From contig NZ_NIFO01000005.1 in the NCBI RefSeq assembly GCF_002233755.1, forward strand, positions 124,001 to 188,000: DNA of 64,000 bases, read 5' to 3'. Positions 46,855 through 56,192 of the stretch are shown one piece after another. The translations under genes were made by a program, and so were the position numbers. This stretch comes from Acinetobacter piscicola. GTDB lineage: Bacteria; Pseudomonadota; Gammaproteobacteria; Pseudomonadales; Moraxellaceae. Positions within the stretch are counted from its first letter, which is position 1; every line of letters starts with the position of its first letter. A model generated the notes under the pieces. It had not been told where the DNA came from. It ran no database searches and saw nothing but the letters and a program-made list of their open reading frames with translations.

Positions 46855-48501
46855 CTAAATAGAATATTCATCAATCACCCATGTATCTTTAATTCCACCA
46901 CCTTGCGATGAATTGACCACCAAGGAACCTTGTTGCATCGCTACTCGGGTTAAACCTCCCGGTACAATTTCAATTCGCTCAGGTGAACTCAAGATAAATG
47001 GGCGTAAATCAATATGACGCTCCACAATGCCGTGTGAAGTCAAAGTAGGCGCAACAGACAAATCTAAAGTCGGTTGCGCAATATAAGCCGATGGTGAGGC
47101 GATAAGTTTCATTCTAAATAAATCAATGTCCTGTTCAGTCGCTTGCGGGCCGATTAACATACCGTAGCCACCAGAGCCCTGAGCCTCTTTCACCACCAAT
47201 TGATCTAAATTGCTCAACACATAATCCAGTGCATCAGGTTCACGACATTGATAAGTTGGCACATTAGATAGAATTGGCTTTTCATTCAGATAATAGCTGA
47301 TCATTTGATCAACATAAGGATAGATTGACTTATCATCCGCCACACCTGTGCCGGGTGCATTGGCTATCACGACATTATGACTTAAATAAGCAGACATTAA
47401 CCCCGCTACGCCAAGTGTGCTATCGGGTCTGAAACTCAACGGATCCAGAAAACCATCATCTAAACGCCTATAAACTACATCAACTTGCCTACATCCTCGG
47501 ATCGTTTTGACATAAACCTTATCGTTCTCAACAAAAAGATCACGTGATGTTACTAAAGGAACACCCATCTCTCTTGCGAGAAAAGCATGCTCATAGTAAG
47601 CGCTATTATAACGACCGGGGCTAAGCACAACGATCAGTGGCGCATCTGCTTTAGAGTTTTCAGCTAATATTTCACGCAACAATTGTGGGTATTGTTCAAT
47701 CCCTGCCCCATATTGATGACACAAATCAGGCATGAGTTTTTGACTCATTTTGCGACTTTCCAACATATACGACACACCCGATGGCGTGCGTAAATTGTCT
47801 TCTAAAACAAAAAACTGCCCTTTGCTATCGCGGACGATATCGATCCCACTAATTTGACTATAAATATTGCCATTCAATCTATGATTTAACATCACGGGTT
47901 GATAGGCTTCATGAGTCAATACTTGCAGTTCAGGGATCAATCCTTCTTTTAAAATACTTTGCTCATGGTAAATATCGGCCAAAAAAAGATTTAAAGCCTT
48001 AATTCTTTGTGTACAACCTGCTTCTATGGTTTTCCACTGTTGTTTAGCAATCACACGAGGAATCAGATCAAACGGAATAGTCCGTTCAATACCGGCTTTC
48101 TCACCATAAACAGCAAATGTAATACCTTGATATAAAAAATGCTCCTGCGCCAATTTATTGAGTTGTTCAAGCTCATAAATACTATGCTTAGATAACCAAT
48201 CTTCAATTTTGTTTGCGACCGTAGGTGATAAAACTTGATCATCCGTCAATTCATTAAAAAAAATGGAGTTGGTTTGTTTCAGTAGATGCTGTGCAGTGTG
48301 TTGTTTTTCGATTTGCATACTCAACTGTTTCGTTTGGACATTTACAACTGAATGGGTTAATGCTTGCTCAGGTAATACTTGTCTTATCTGCAAAGTTGGA
48401 TCGCTCGGCTCAGCCTGCTCTTTTGCTTCTAAAACTGGCAAAATGAGTTGTTCTGTATAGTTTTCAATATTTGAATTTGTATCTACGGTCTCTTTTAGCA
48501 T
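46855..48501 (-). CDS. circularly permuted type 2 ATP-grasp protein
   Basis: 548 aa; first gene of the Anbu operon. Typical segments are DLIPRVI, the DIYHEQSILKEG region, GIDIVRDSKGQFFVLEDNLR, VVYRRLDDGFLDPL, and KEAQGSGGYGMLIGP in the ATP-grasp part. The first 90 residues are a glutamine/glutamate-rich extension before the conserved core. Family prediction: ATP-dependent formation of a peptide or amide bond, perhaps making a small peptide handled by Anbu and the transglutaminase. Substrate unknown. Confidence 0.92.
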   Translation of the reverse strand: MLKETVDTNSNIENYTEQLILPVLEAKEQAEPSDPTLQIRQVLPEQALTHSVVNVQTKQLSMQIEKQHTAQHLLKQTNSIFFNELTDDQVLSPTVANKIEDWLSKHSIYELEQLNKLAQEHFLYQGITFAVYGEKAGIERTIPFDLIPRVIAKQQWKTIEAGCTQRIKALNLFLADIYHEQSILKEGLIPELQVLTHEAYQPVMLNHRLNGNIYSQISGIDIVRDSKGQFFVLEDNLRTPSGVSYMLESRKMSQKLMPDLCHQYGAGIEQYPQLLREILAENSKADAPLIVVLSPGRYNSAYYEHAFLAREMGVPLVTSRDLFVENDKVYVKTIRGCRQVDVVYRRLDDGFLDPLSFRPDSTLGVAGLMSAYLSHNVVIANAPGTGVADDKSIYPYVDQMISYYLNEKPILSNVPTYQCREPDALDYVLSNLDQLVVKEAQGSGGYGMLIGPQATEQDIDLFRMKLIASPSAYIAQPTLDLSVAPTLTSHGIVERHIDLRPFILSSPERIEIVPGGLTRVAMQQGSLVVNSSQGGGIKDTWVIDEYSI

Positions 48502-48760
48502 ACAAACCTCTTTTTTATGTTCTCTAATGGCTATTTTAAAAAAGCAATTTCAATGCCAATACTTTATAGATTTTCTAAATAATTTTTATCCATTACATAA
48601 CCTTTCCCATAGACAATACAAATTTTGAACCCATATTTTTATTTTCATTATCAATACTTAAACACTTTTTTTAGGATATAACTTGCGAAATGTGTCGTAA
48701 TTTTCTATTGTGTTAGAGGTTCTGCTCCCATAAACATTCACGATTTTATTGATACCCAAC

Positions 48761-49756
48761 ATGCCTGCACAAGAAAAAGAAACGTCAAATAGCCTATATC
48801 GCCAATGGCAAATCCTTTCCCGTCTATCCACTGGAAAATGGATGGGCACACGTGAATTACAAGAAGTATTAGAACGTGAAGGTATTGAAATTAGTTTAAG
48901 AACGATTCAGCGTGACTTAAATCAAATTGCGCAACGCTTCCCTATTGAAAGTAATAAAACGGTTCCTCAGGGTTGGCGTTGGCGCTCAGATGCACCGATC
49001 CAAAGCTTACCGCACATGACCAGCTCTCAAGCGGTGACCTTTATGATGGTTGAAGAACATTTAAAGCATTTATTACCACCAAGTTTAATCGATGAAATGA
49101 ATCCATGGTTTGACTTAGCAAAACGTAGCTTATCGACCCAAAATAATGTTCGACAATGGATTAATCGTGTCCGTATCGTCCCTGCGACACAACCTGTGAT
49201 TCCGCCTTTGGTTGAGCGCAATGCACAACAAGCAATTTATGAAGGTCTGTTACAAGACAAACAAATTGAGTGTATTTATCGCTCACGTGGACATTTGGGT
49301 GAAGACAAAACTTATTTGCTCAATCCGCTCGGCTTAGTTCAAAAAGGTGCAATTATTTATTTGATCTGCACGCGTCATGATAAATCTGACGTACAAACTT
49401 TTGCTTTGCATCGTTTTAAATCGGCAACCGTTCTAGATACACGTGCTTTGCATCCTGTTGATTTTGATATTGATACTTATATCGACTCTGGTGCTTTAGG
49501 TTTCCGCGTTGATTTTTCAAAACCGACAGAGAATGTAGAGTTAAAACTCATCATGCACGAAGATGATGCACAGTATTTTACTGAAAGCCAGCTGAGTAAA
49601 GAGCAAAAAGTTGAAGCTTTGAATGATCAGCTTTATCAAATTAGTGCGGTTGTTCCTTTTACCTCACAATTGGTTTGGTGGCTCAGAAGTTTCGGTAAAA
49701 AATTAGTCCGTATCGAACCTGTTGAAGTATTTAATGCAGTGCATGAGATTGAGTAA
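48761..49756 (+). CDS. WYL-domain transcriptional regulator
   Basis: 331 aa from the ATG at 48761. The N-terminal winged helix (about 10-75) has GTRELQEVLEREGIEISLRTIQRDLNQI; the WYL ligand-sensing domain (about 155-235) has IECIYRS and GLVQKGAIIYLICTR; a WCX-like C-terminal domain follows. It is divergent from the Anbu operon across 260 bp, so it probably regulates that operon. WYL proteins also often control defence genes, and a SIR2-TPR gene lies 470 bp downstream. The start lacks a good ribosome binding site. Confidence 0.9.
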   Translation: MPAQEKETSNSLYRQWQILSRLSTGKWMGTRELQEVLEREGIEISLRTIQRDLNQIAQRFPIESNKTVPQGWRWRSDAPIQSLPHMTSSQAVTFMMVEEHLKHLLPPSLIDEMNPWFDLAKRSLSTQNNVRQWINRVRIVPATQPVIPPLVERNAQQAIYEGLLQDKQIECIYRSRGHLGEDKTYLLNPLGLVQKGAIIYLICTRHDKSDVQTFALHRFKSATVLDTRALHPVDFDIDTYIDSGALGFRVDFSKPTENVELKLIMHEDDAQYFTESQLSKEQKVEALNDQLYQISAVVPFTSQLVWWLRSFGKKLVRIEPVEVFNAVHEIE

Positions 49757-49796
49757 TTGAATACTCATTTAAATGACTCACTTGCTTTTAAATCTA

Positions 49797-49820
49797 TAAA
49801 AAAAGAGCCTTAACGGCTCT
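49797..49820 (-). terminator. minus-strand intrinsic terminator
   Basis: Minus strand: AGAGCC, loop GTTAA, GGCTCT (49804-49820), then six or seven T. On the plus strand there is no T-tract. No annotated minus-strand gene lies upstream except the short ORF at 49938-49997, so it points to a transcript from there. Confidence 0.75.
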
Positions 49821-49880
49821 ATAGTTTGATCATTTTTGTTTTGTTTACTTTTACTGATTGTTTTATTGCTGATTTAAATC

Positions 49881-49921
49881 ATTGATGTTGTATGTCCACA
49901 CCAATACAACATCAATTTTTT
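49881..49921 (+). terminator. plus-strand intrinsic terminator of the WYL gene
   Basis: ATTGATGTTGTAT (49881-49893) pairs perfectly with ATACAACATCAAT (49904-49916), 10-nt loop, followed by a T-run. It overlaps the expected 3' part of the minus-strand transcript. Confidence 0.8.
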
Positions 49922-49937
49922 ATTGGAGAATGATGAA

Positions 49938-49997
49938 CTAAGGTGACATCGCACATGCAAGCTCACCCGTGTTATAACGTATCGATTTCATCGTCAT
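49938..49997 (-). CDS. putative 19-aa small protein or leader peptide
   Basis: A short ORF with full gene signals: ATG at 49997, AAGAGG (50007-50012) 9 nt upstream, a stop at 49938, and a minus-strand terminator at 49797-49820. The product reads MTMKSIRYNTGELACAMSP. A second in-frame ATG two codons later is possible. The peptide has one cysteine, no hydrophobic stretch and no family I recognise. It could be a small functional protein or peptide signal, or part of a small RNA. Length alone makes chance occurrence possible; the ribosome binding site, promoter and terminator raise the odds. Confidence 0.5.
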   Translation of the reverse strand: MTMKSIRYNTGELACAMSP

Positions 49998-50030
49998 CGC
50001 AATTTACCTCTTGTTTTAGAATGTAAATTA

Positions 50031-50059
50031 ACTATAGTCAAATTTTCTTTCACTGGAAA
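50031..50059 (-). promoter_or_regulatory. candidate promoter of the 19-aa ORF
   Basis: Minus strand: TTTCCA (50054-50059), 17-bp spacer, TATAGT (50031-50036). A start about 7 nt downstream would give a leader of some 27 nt before the ATG. The rest of 50060-50225 is AT-rich and carries no other signal except the SIR2 gene's presumed promoter. Confidence 0.4.
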
Positions 50060-50225
50060 ATAATTAAAAATGCTTTTTATTTAATTAATTTTCAATAAGA
50101 TTTTTTTTATAAGCTTATATAGGAAATTTTTAAGCTACAAATCTCTAGTCATATGGATTATGAATGAGATTTAAATTATTAAACTCTATATAATTAGATA
50201 GTTACCTTTTACACCAAGTCATATC

Positions 50226-52304
50226 ATGAGTTATAACGTTAAAGACATTGCTAAAACACTGAAAGATAATAAAAAACAAGGTACACCAGTTGTTATATTT
50301 ACTGGTGCAGGCTGTTCGAAAAGTGCTGGCATGCCATTAGCCAACGAGCTTATTGCTGAAATCAACAAAAAACATAAAGGTAATCTCAGGAGTCTATCAG
50401 AGCAGGACAAAAAAGATTATGGTCTATGTATGAGTAAGCTCACCCCACATGAGCAAAAAACGCTAATCGAAAAACACATCACTAAAGCAAAAATCAACTG
50501 GGCACACATCGCTTTAGCTAGTCTTTTAAAAAATGGTTATTTAGGAAAAGTACTTACTTTTAATTTCGACAATATCCTAAATCGTGCTTGTAGTTTAGAT
50601 AATTTTTTCCCGCCCATATATGACTTAAAAGTTTTATCAGAAGAATACTTTACTGCCATTCCCAATCAATCTATTGTCCATTTACACGGTCAATGGAGTG
50701 GATTTCAGCTTGCAAACTCAGATGCTGATACACTTTCTCAAGCCAATAAATTAAAAAATTATATTAAAAATACAATTAATACCTCACCGACTTTATTTAT
50801 TGGCTATAGTGGTGGAGCTGATGCTTTCTTTCAATTAGTTCAAGAAAATTTTATTGGTCAACATCGTTTATATTGGATTGATTATGGTAAAGAACCTAAT
50901 GCCAATGTGAAACAATTTCTTGAGGTGAATCCAAATCATCGTAATTTTATTGGTGAACAAGATGCGGATAAGTTTTTATTAGAACTCGCAATTGAACTTA
51001 AATGTTTTCCAACAGAACTTTTCAAAGACCCAATCAAACACCTAAAAGAAATTTGTGAATATGTAAATAATTTCCCTCTAAATACACCTGAAAATGAAAT
51101 TGATATTTTAGAAGATACTAAAAGAACTTTAGCGATTGCAGATGCAAGCAAGCCTGCAATTACACAGCTAAAATTAGTTGAACTTTTACATACTCAAAAA
51201 TTCGAAACCATAATTAACCAAACAAAAAACTTAGACTTAGGTTTGAAACCTATTTCTAAAATTGTAGCCTCAGCATATTTAGGTAAATCTCTAACATTTC
51301 TAACAAAAGATGATAACCAATTCCAAAATAACTTCGATAAAGCTATAAAATTAGAACCCAATTTTTATCAGGCATATGCCAAAGTCGGTGATCAACTAGT
51401 TCACAGTTCAAAAAAACAAGATTTAGTACAAGCGAAGCTTTTTTACGAGAAATGTTTTTCAATAAAATCTAATCTTAGAGATGATACAGTTATTGGTAAT
51501 TTTGCTGTTGTTTTAACTAAATTAGCAATCTTAGATAAAAATGAAATTCTTTTTAATCAGTCATTTAAACAATTTGAAAAAGCTTTAAAAATTGAACCTG
51601 ATGATCCAGTCCACCTTGGTAATTATGGTAATGCTCTTTTTTCACTTGGCAAATTAAAAGAAGATGAGCATTTATTTAATAAAGCTTTCGAACAATATAA
51701 AAAAGCCTTAAATATTCAACCTGATCATATCAATAATCTTGGCAACTATGGCAACTCTCTTTCTGATCTAGCAAAATTAAAAGAAGATGAGGATTTATTT
51801 AATAAAGCTTTCGAACTATACGAAAAAGCTTTAAAAATTCAGCCTGATCATACTGATCATCTTGGTAATTATGGTACTGCTCTTTCAGATCTAGCAACAT
51901 TAAAAGAAGATGAGGATTTATTCAATAAAGCTTTCGAACTATACGAAAAAGCTTTAAAAATTCAGCCTGATCATGCTGATCATCTTGGCAATTATGGTAC
52001 TACTCTTTTAGATTTAGCAAAGTTAAAAGAAGATGAGGATTTATTCAATAAAGCTTTCGAACAGTATCAAAAAGCTTTAAAAAACAATCAAAATAAAACT
52101 TATAACATCGCATGTTATTATGTAGTAAAAGGTGATTTAAATTTAGCCAAAATCAACTTATTACATGCCGAACAACATAATACTTTACCTAATTTAAAGT
52201 ATTTAAATGAAGATAAAGATTTAAACAATGTTCGCAACGAAACTTGGTTTATTGAACTCTTAGAACGCTTAAGAGCAAAAGAAGAAACAAACAAATTAGC
52301 ATAA
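50226..52304 (+). CDS. SIR2-domain NADase-like protein with C-terminal TPR array
   Basis: 692 aa. The N-terminal SIR2 domain (about 1-260) has the NAD loop FTGAGCSKSAGMPLANEL, TFNFDNIL and the catalytic histidine H154 in VHLHG; FIGYSGGAD follows. The C-terminal half (about 330-670) is a TPR solenoid with four 41-aa units of the form LGNYG...LKEDEDLFNKAFE.Y.KALKIQPDH. SIR2 domains of this type are NAD-depleting effectors in many anti-phage systems; the TPR part would sense or bind a partner. Defence function is inferred, not shown. The gene is a monocistron, visibly AT-richer than mnmG, and probably accessory. Confidence 0.85.
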   Translation: MSYNVKDIAKTLKDNKKQGTPVVIFTGAGCSKSAGMPLANELIAEINKKHKGNLRSLSEQDKKDYGLCMSKLTPHEQKTLIEKHITKAKINWAHIALASLLKNGYLGKVLTFNFDNILNRACSLDNFFPPIYDLKVLSEEYFTAIPNQSIVHLHGQWSGFQLANSDADTLSQANKLKNYIKNTINTSPTLFIGYSGGADAFFQLVQENFIGQHRLYWIDYGKEPNANVKQFLEVNPNHRNFIGEQDADKFLLELAIELKCFPTELFKDPIKHLKEICEYVNNFPLNTPENEIDILEDTKRTLAIADASKPAITQLKLVELLHTQKFETIINQTKNLDLGLKPISKIVASAYLGKSLTFLTKDDNQFQNNFDKAIKLEPNFYQAYAKVGDQLVHSSKKQDLVQAKLFYEKCFSIKSNLRDDTVIGNFAVVLTKLAILDKNEILFNQSFKQFEKALKIEPDDPVHLGNYGNALFSLGKLKEDEHLFNKAFEQYKKALNIQPDHINNLGNYGNSLSDLAKLKEDEDLFNKAFELYEKALKIQPDHTDHLGNYGTALSDLATLKEDEDLFNKAFELYEKALKIQPDHADHLGNYGTTLLDLAKLKEDEDLFNKAFEQYQKALKNNQNKTYNIACYYVVKGDLNLAKINLLHAEQHNTLPNLKYLNEDKDLNNVRNETWFIELLERLRAKEETNKLA
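51615..52106 (+). repeat. 123-bp (41-codon) tandem repeats inside the SIR2-TPR gene
   Basis: The CTTGG(T/C)AA(T/C)TATGG unit start recurs at 51615, 51738, 51861 and 51984, exactly 123 bp apart. Units two and three are nearly identical over their full length. The period keeps the frame, so recombination could change TPR number. Confidence 0.9.
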
Positions 52305-52306
52305 AC

Positions 52307-52334
52307 AAAAAACCCGCACTCAGCGGGTTTTTTT
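52307..52334. terminator. bidirectional intrinsic terminator
   Basis: AAAAAACCCGC (52307-52317), loop ACTCA, GCGGGTTTTTTT (52323-52334), between the convergent SIR2-TPR and mnmG genes. Confidence 0.94.
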
Positions 52335-52348
52335 ACAACTTTAAAATC

Positions 52349-54229
52349 CTACGCAGACTTTTTCGCTTGATTATTCTTACGAATCGTAATCATCACCAAT
52401 TGAACAGCTGCAGGTGTTACACCCGGAATACGACCTGCTTGCGCCAAAGTTTCAGGACGTACATCTTTCAATTTCAAAGTAATTTCACGAGATAAGCCTG
52501 AAACAATATCATAATCAAAATCAGCAGGAATACGCGTTTCTTCCAAACGCTTCATTTGAGCCACATCTTCTTGCTGACGGTTAATATAACCTTCATATTT
52601 CACCGCAATTTCAATCTGCTCACCAACAAATGCCGAAACTTCAGAACCTGTCAATTCAGCAATTTGAGCAAAATTGATATTTGGACGTTTTAACAAATCA
52701 ATCGCAGAACATTCTTTAGAAAGGTCAGCACCTGTCATTTCAACGAATTTTTTACCCATTGGATTGTTTGGCGCAGCCCAAAGATGTTGCAAACGACCTG
52801 TTTCTTTCTCTACCGCTTCCATTTTTTCGCAATACGCATTCCAACGTTCATCATCTACCAAGCCCATTTCACGACCAATAGGTGTTAAACGTTGATCCGC
52901 ATTATCTTCACGCAACATCAAACGATATTCAGCGCGTGAGGTAAACATACGGTACGGTTCTTTAGTACCTAATGTAATCAAGTCATCGACTAGAACACCC
53001 ATATACGCTTCATCACGTTTTGGTGTCCATTGCTCTTGATCCCACGCACGGCGAGCAGCGTTCAGACCAGCAAGTAAACCTTGTGCTCCCGCCTCTTCAT
53101 AACCCGTCGTACCGTTAATTTGACCTGCAAAATACAAATTAGCAATCGCTTTGGTTTCTAAAGAGAATTTCAAAGCTTGCGGATTGAAATAGTCATATTC
53201 AATCGCATAACCCGGACGAAGGATGTGTGCATTTTCCATACCACGAATCGAACGAACCAATTCAAATTGAACATCAAAAGGTAGTGACGTTGAAATACCG
53301 TTTGGATAAAGTTCATGCGTATCCAAACCTTCAGGTTCTAAGAAGACTTGATGTGAATTTTTATCTGCAAATTTATGAATTTTATCTTCAATTGATGGGC
53401 AATAACGTGGGCCAACGCCTTCGATCACACCTGTATACATGGGTGAGCGATCTAAACCCCCACGAATAATGTCATGGGTACGTTCATTGGTATGTGTGAT
53501 GTAACAATTCACTTGCTCAGGATGCATAGACGCATCACCCATAAATGACATCGTCGGAGATGGGAAATCACCCGGTTGTGGTGTCATCACTGAAAAATCT
53601 ACTGAACGTGCATCAATACGTGGCGGTGTACCTGTTTTCAAACGACCTACAGGTAAATTCAATTCGCGTAAACGAGCAGCCAACGAAATTGAAGGTGGAT
53701 CACCTGCACGACCACCTGAAGAATTATTTAAACCGACGTGGATCACACCACCAAGGAATGTACCTGTGGTTAATACAACCGTTTTCGCATCAAAGCGGAT
53801 ACCCATTTGAGTAACCACGCCTTTAACGGTATCACCCTCAACAATTAAGTCATCTGCTGATTGTTGAAAAATGTCTAAATTGGCTTGATTTTCTAGCGTA
53901 TGACGAATTGCAGCTTTAAAACGAATACGGTCGGCTTGAGCACGTGTTGCACGAACCGCAGCACCTTTCCGTGAGTTGAGAATACGGAATTGAATACCAC
54001 CTTTATCGGCAGCCAAAGCCATTGCACCGCCTAATGCATCAATCTCACGAACAAGATGTGATTTTCCAATACCACCAATCGCTGGGTTACAGCTCATCTG
54101 CCCTAAAGTCTCAATGTTATGAGTTAGGAGTAAAGTCTGTCGACCCATACGTGCCGCAGCAAGCGCCGCTTCCGTACCTGCGTGACCGCCACCAATAACA
54201 ATGACATCGTAAACTTTAGGATAATGCAT
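52349..54229 (-). CDS. mnmG: tRNA uridine-5-carboxymethylaminomethyl modification enzyme MnmG (GidA)
   Basis: With MnmE it installs the (carboxymethyl)aminomethyl group on wobble U34 of tRNAs, using FAD and NADH. 626 aa, normal length. The FAD-binding motif [19 protein letters not shown] is at the N-terminus; [20 protein letters not shown] and [11 protein letters not shown] are diagnostic. The C-terminal helical domain ends ARIPADFDY...SGLSREI-like, as in other MnmG proteins. mnmE is not nearby. The 255 bp upstream of its start is AT-rich with no gene. Confidence 0.97.
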   Translation of the reverse strand: MHYPKVYDVIVIGGGHAGTEAALAAARMGRQTLLLTHNIETLGQMSCNPAIGGIGKSHLVREIDALGGAMALAADKGGIQFRILNSRKGAAVRATRAQADRIRFKAAIRHTLENQANLDIFQQSADDLIVEGDTVKGVVTQMGIRFDAKTVVLTTGTFLGGVIHVGLNNSSGGRAGDPPSISLAARLRELNLPVGRLKTGTPPRIDARSVDFSVMTPQPGDFPSPTMSFMGDASMHPEQVNCYITHTNERTHDIIRGGLDRSPMYTGVIEGVGPRYCPSIEDKIHKFADKNSHQVFLEPEGLDTHELYPNGISTSLPFDVQFELVRSIRGMENAHILRPGYAIEYDYFNPQALKFSLETKAIANLYFAGQINGTTGYEEAGAQGLLAGLNAARRAWDQEQWTPKRDEAYMGVLVDDLITLGTKEPYRMFTSRAEYRLMLREDNADQRLTPIGREMGLVDDERWNAYCEKMEAVEKETGRLQHLWAAPNNPMGKKFVEMTGADLSKECSAIDLLKRPNINFAQIAELTGSEVSAFVGEQIEIAVKYEGYINRQQEDVAQMKRLEETRIPADFDYDIVSGLSREITLKLKDVRPETLAQAGRIPGVTPAAVQLVMITIRKNNQAKKSA

Positions 54230-54484
54230 AGTGATAATTGAGAGATAAATAAAAATGACAGAAAATTATAGCAAAATTTTGCTTTTTATTTTAGCTCGTT
54301 TTACAAATTTTATTTTATACAGAATAACTATAGATCTTACACAAGCTGACACTTTGTTTCATGATTCCCTCATAAATAAAATTTAATTTAATCAAAAACT
54401 TCTCTAGGATAAAAACCGAACTGGCAATGATCTAATCTCTTTTTAGCGATTGAATCCGCATTTTTTAATAAAAGGAATATCATC

Positions 54485-54892
54485 ATGAAAAACACGATGT
54501 CTAAAGTGATTGCAACAACTTTACTCAGTTTTGTGACTTTTTCCTTCGCCCATGCAGCAGATGAAAATGCCAGCAAAGCTGAAGTTAAAAAACAAATTCA
54601 AATTTGTAGCAAGAAAAAACAAGGTGACTGGGTGGTATATGCCAATAAAGGCGTTACTTTTAATGGTACTTGTGAACCAAATGCAGAAGGTAAACTACAA
54701 TTCACGTTCCCTGCACCACCTGCTGGAGCTAGTGCGATGAATGCACCGAGTGCCGAAGCAACAACAAATACCGCAACAATGGAATCGGCACCTGCTGCTG
54801 AACCGATGGCCGCTCCTGTAAATGAAGCACCTCAAGCCACTCAACAACCAAGTGAAAGTCAGCCTGCTGAAGCGCCTATTCAAGCGCAATAA
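54485..54892 (+). CDS. small secreted protein with Pro/Ala/Glu-rich tail
   Basis: 135 aa. A signal peptide (about 1-24, ending SFAHAA) precedes a small folded part (about 25-78) with two cysteines (QICSKKKQGDWVVYANKGV, FNGTCEPN), likely joined in a disulfide. The rest is low-complexity Pro/Ala/Glu/Gln (MESAPAAEPMAAPVNEAP) and probably unstructured. AAGGAA lies 7 nt before the ATG. I do not recognise a function; periplasmic location is inferred. It has its own terminator. Confidence 0.75.
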   Translation: MKNTMSKVIATTLLSFVTFSFAHAADENASKAEVKKQIQICSKKKQGDWVVYANKGVTFNGTCEPNAEGKLQFTFPAPPAGASAMNAPSAEATTNTATMESAPAAEPMAAPVNEAPQATQQPSESQPAEAPIQAQ

Positions 54893-54975
54893 TTCAATAC
54901 TGTAATATTCAACTATTGTACATTATAAAAATGCCTATTTCAGCGATATTGAAATAGCATATAGATGAAGAGAAC

Positions 54976-55010
54976 AAAAAGTGGTTGACGATAATGTCAG
55001 CCACTTTTTT
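54976..55010 (+). terminator. intrinsic terminator
   Basis: AAAAAGTGGTTGAC (54976-54989), loop GATAAT, GTCAGCCACTTTTT (54996-55009), one G-U pair, T-run. Confidence 0.92.
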
Positions 55011-55180
55011 ATTGTCCAATCTCTTTATTTTTGGATATTGAAAAATCTTAATTTAAATACAAGCTATTAATATGTATAGCATTTTAATTAATCAAAAATT
55101 CATTTTAAAAAATAAAGATTATCAATTACACTCAAAGAAAATAGATATTTTAAAAACAATGACATGGAGTGTACAAAAAG

Positions 55181-56074
55181 ATGGATTCGGGAATTATTAC
55201 CATAATGTTACCGCTAGCACTGGCCATTATTATGATGGGTTTGGGCTTAGAATTAACACCAAAAGATTTTGCACGTGTTTCAAAACACCCCAAAGCTGTA
55301 CTGATTGCTTTATTTTGCCAATTGGTACTTTTAGTCGGAATTGCCTTTATTATCTGTAAAGTTCTTGCTTTACCGCCCTTACTTGCAGTCGGTTTAATGC
55401 TCTTGGCAGCATCACCGGGTGGAAGTACTGCCAATTTATTTAGCTATTTATTTAAAGGTGATATTGCACTTAATATTACCCTCACGGCAATTAATTCTAT
55501 CATTGCAGCTTTTACCTTACCTTTAATTGTGAATTTCGCTATTCAGCACTTTATGAATGACGGACAACAAATCACTATGCAATTCGGTAAAATCTTACAG
55601 GTTTTTGCCATTATTTTAGTTCCTGTGTGTATTGGTATGCTCATTCGCCACTACGCACCCTCTTTTACCGAGAAACTGAATAAACCCTTACGTATTTTCT
55701 CTGTAGTCTTTTTAGTCTTGATTATTATTGGTGCGATTGCCAAAGAACGTGCTCATATTTTGGAATATTTAGCGCAGGTCGGTTTAGCCACAGTGATCTT
55801 CTGTATTTGTAGTTTAATGATTGGTTATTTTGTTCCAAGACTACTTGGTATTAATAGTGCCCAAGCACGTGCTTGTGCTTTTGAAATTGGTATTCATAAC
55901 AGTACATTGGCGATGACGATTGCACTGACAGTCATTGCGAATAGTACCGTGGCGATGCCTGCTGCTGTTTATTCTATTTTTATGTACATTTTCGCAGCGA
56001 TTTTTGGCATGCTCATTACACGTTTAACCGCCAATGAACCCAGTATAGAAAACTCACCAACCCCCAGTACATAA
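55181..56074 (+). CDS. bile acid:sodium symporter (BASS) family transporter
   Basis: 297 aa from the ATG at 55181, with GGAG 11 nt upstream; a GTG four codons earlier is less likely. About nine to ten membrane helices. Family motifs are MGLGLELTPKDF, the crossover LLAASPGGSTANLFSYL, and FEIGIHNSTLAM in the second repeat. Bacterial BASS proteins take up organic acids or related solutes with sodium; the substrate here is unknown. Monocistronic. Confidence 0.92.
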   Translation: MDSGIITIMLPLALAIIMMGLGLELTPKDFARVSKHPKAVLIALFCQLVLLVGIAFIICKVLALPPLLAVGLMLLAASPGGSTANLFSYLFKGDIALNITLTAINSIIAAFTLPLIVNFAIQHFMNDGQQITMQFGKILQVFAIILVPVCIGMLIRHYAPSFTEKLNKPLRIFSVVFLVLIIIGAIAKERAHILEYLAQVGLATVIFCICSLMIGYFVPRLLGINSAQARACAFEIGIHNSTLAMTIALTVIANSTVAMPAAVYSIFMYIFAAIFGMLITRLTANEPSIENSPTPST

Positions 56075-56192
56075 TGCTGAATAAATAGTTTTAAAATGAA
56101 TGGTTTAGCCATCCATTTTTATTTTCATAAGGCGTGACAATGGAGTTTCGGCTACAATAGCTTTTTTTAAGAAAATACATTAGGTCTTTACC

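Noticed and set aside
51615..52106. Regular 123-bp repeats as a CRISPR array
   Set aside because: The repeats are coding, in frame and without unique spacers; they encode TPR units.
55072..55359. 95-aa ORF on the plus strand
   Set aside because: Overlaps the transporter N-terminus in another frame; the transporter has clear family motifs.
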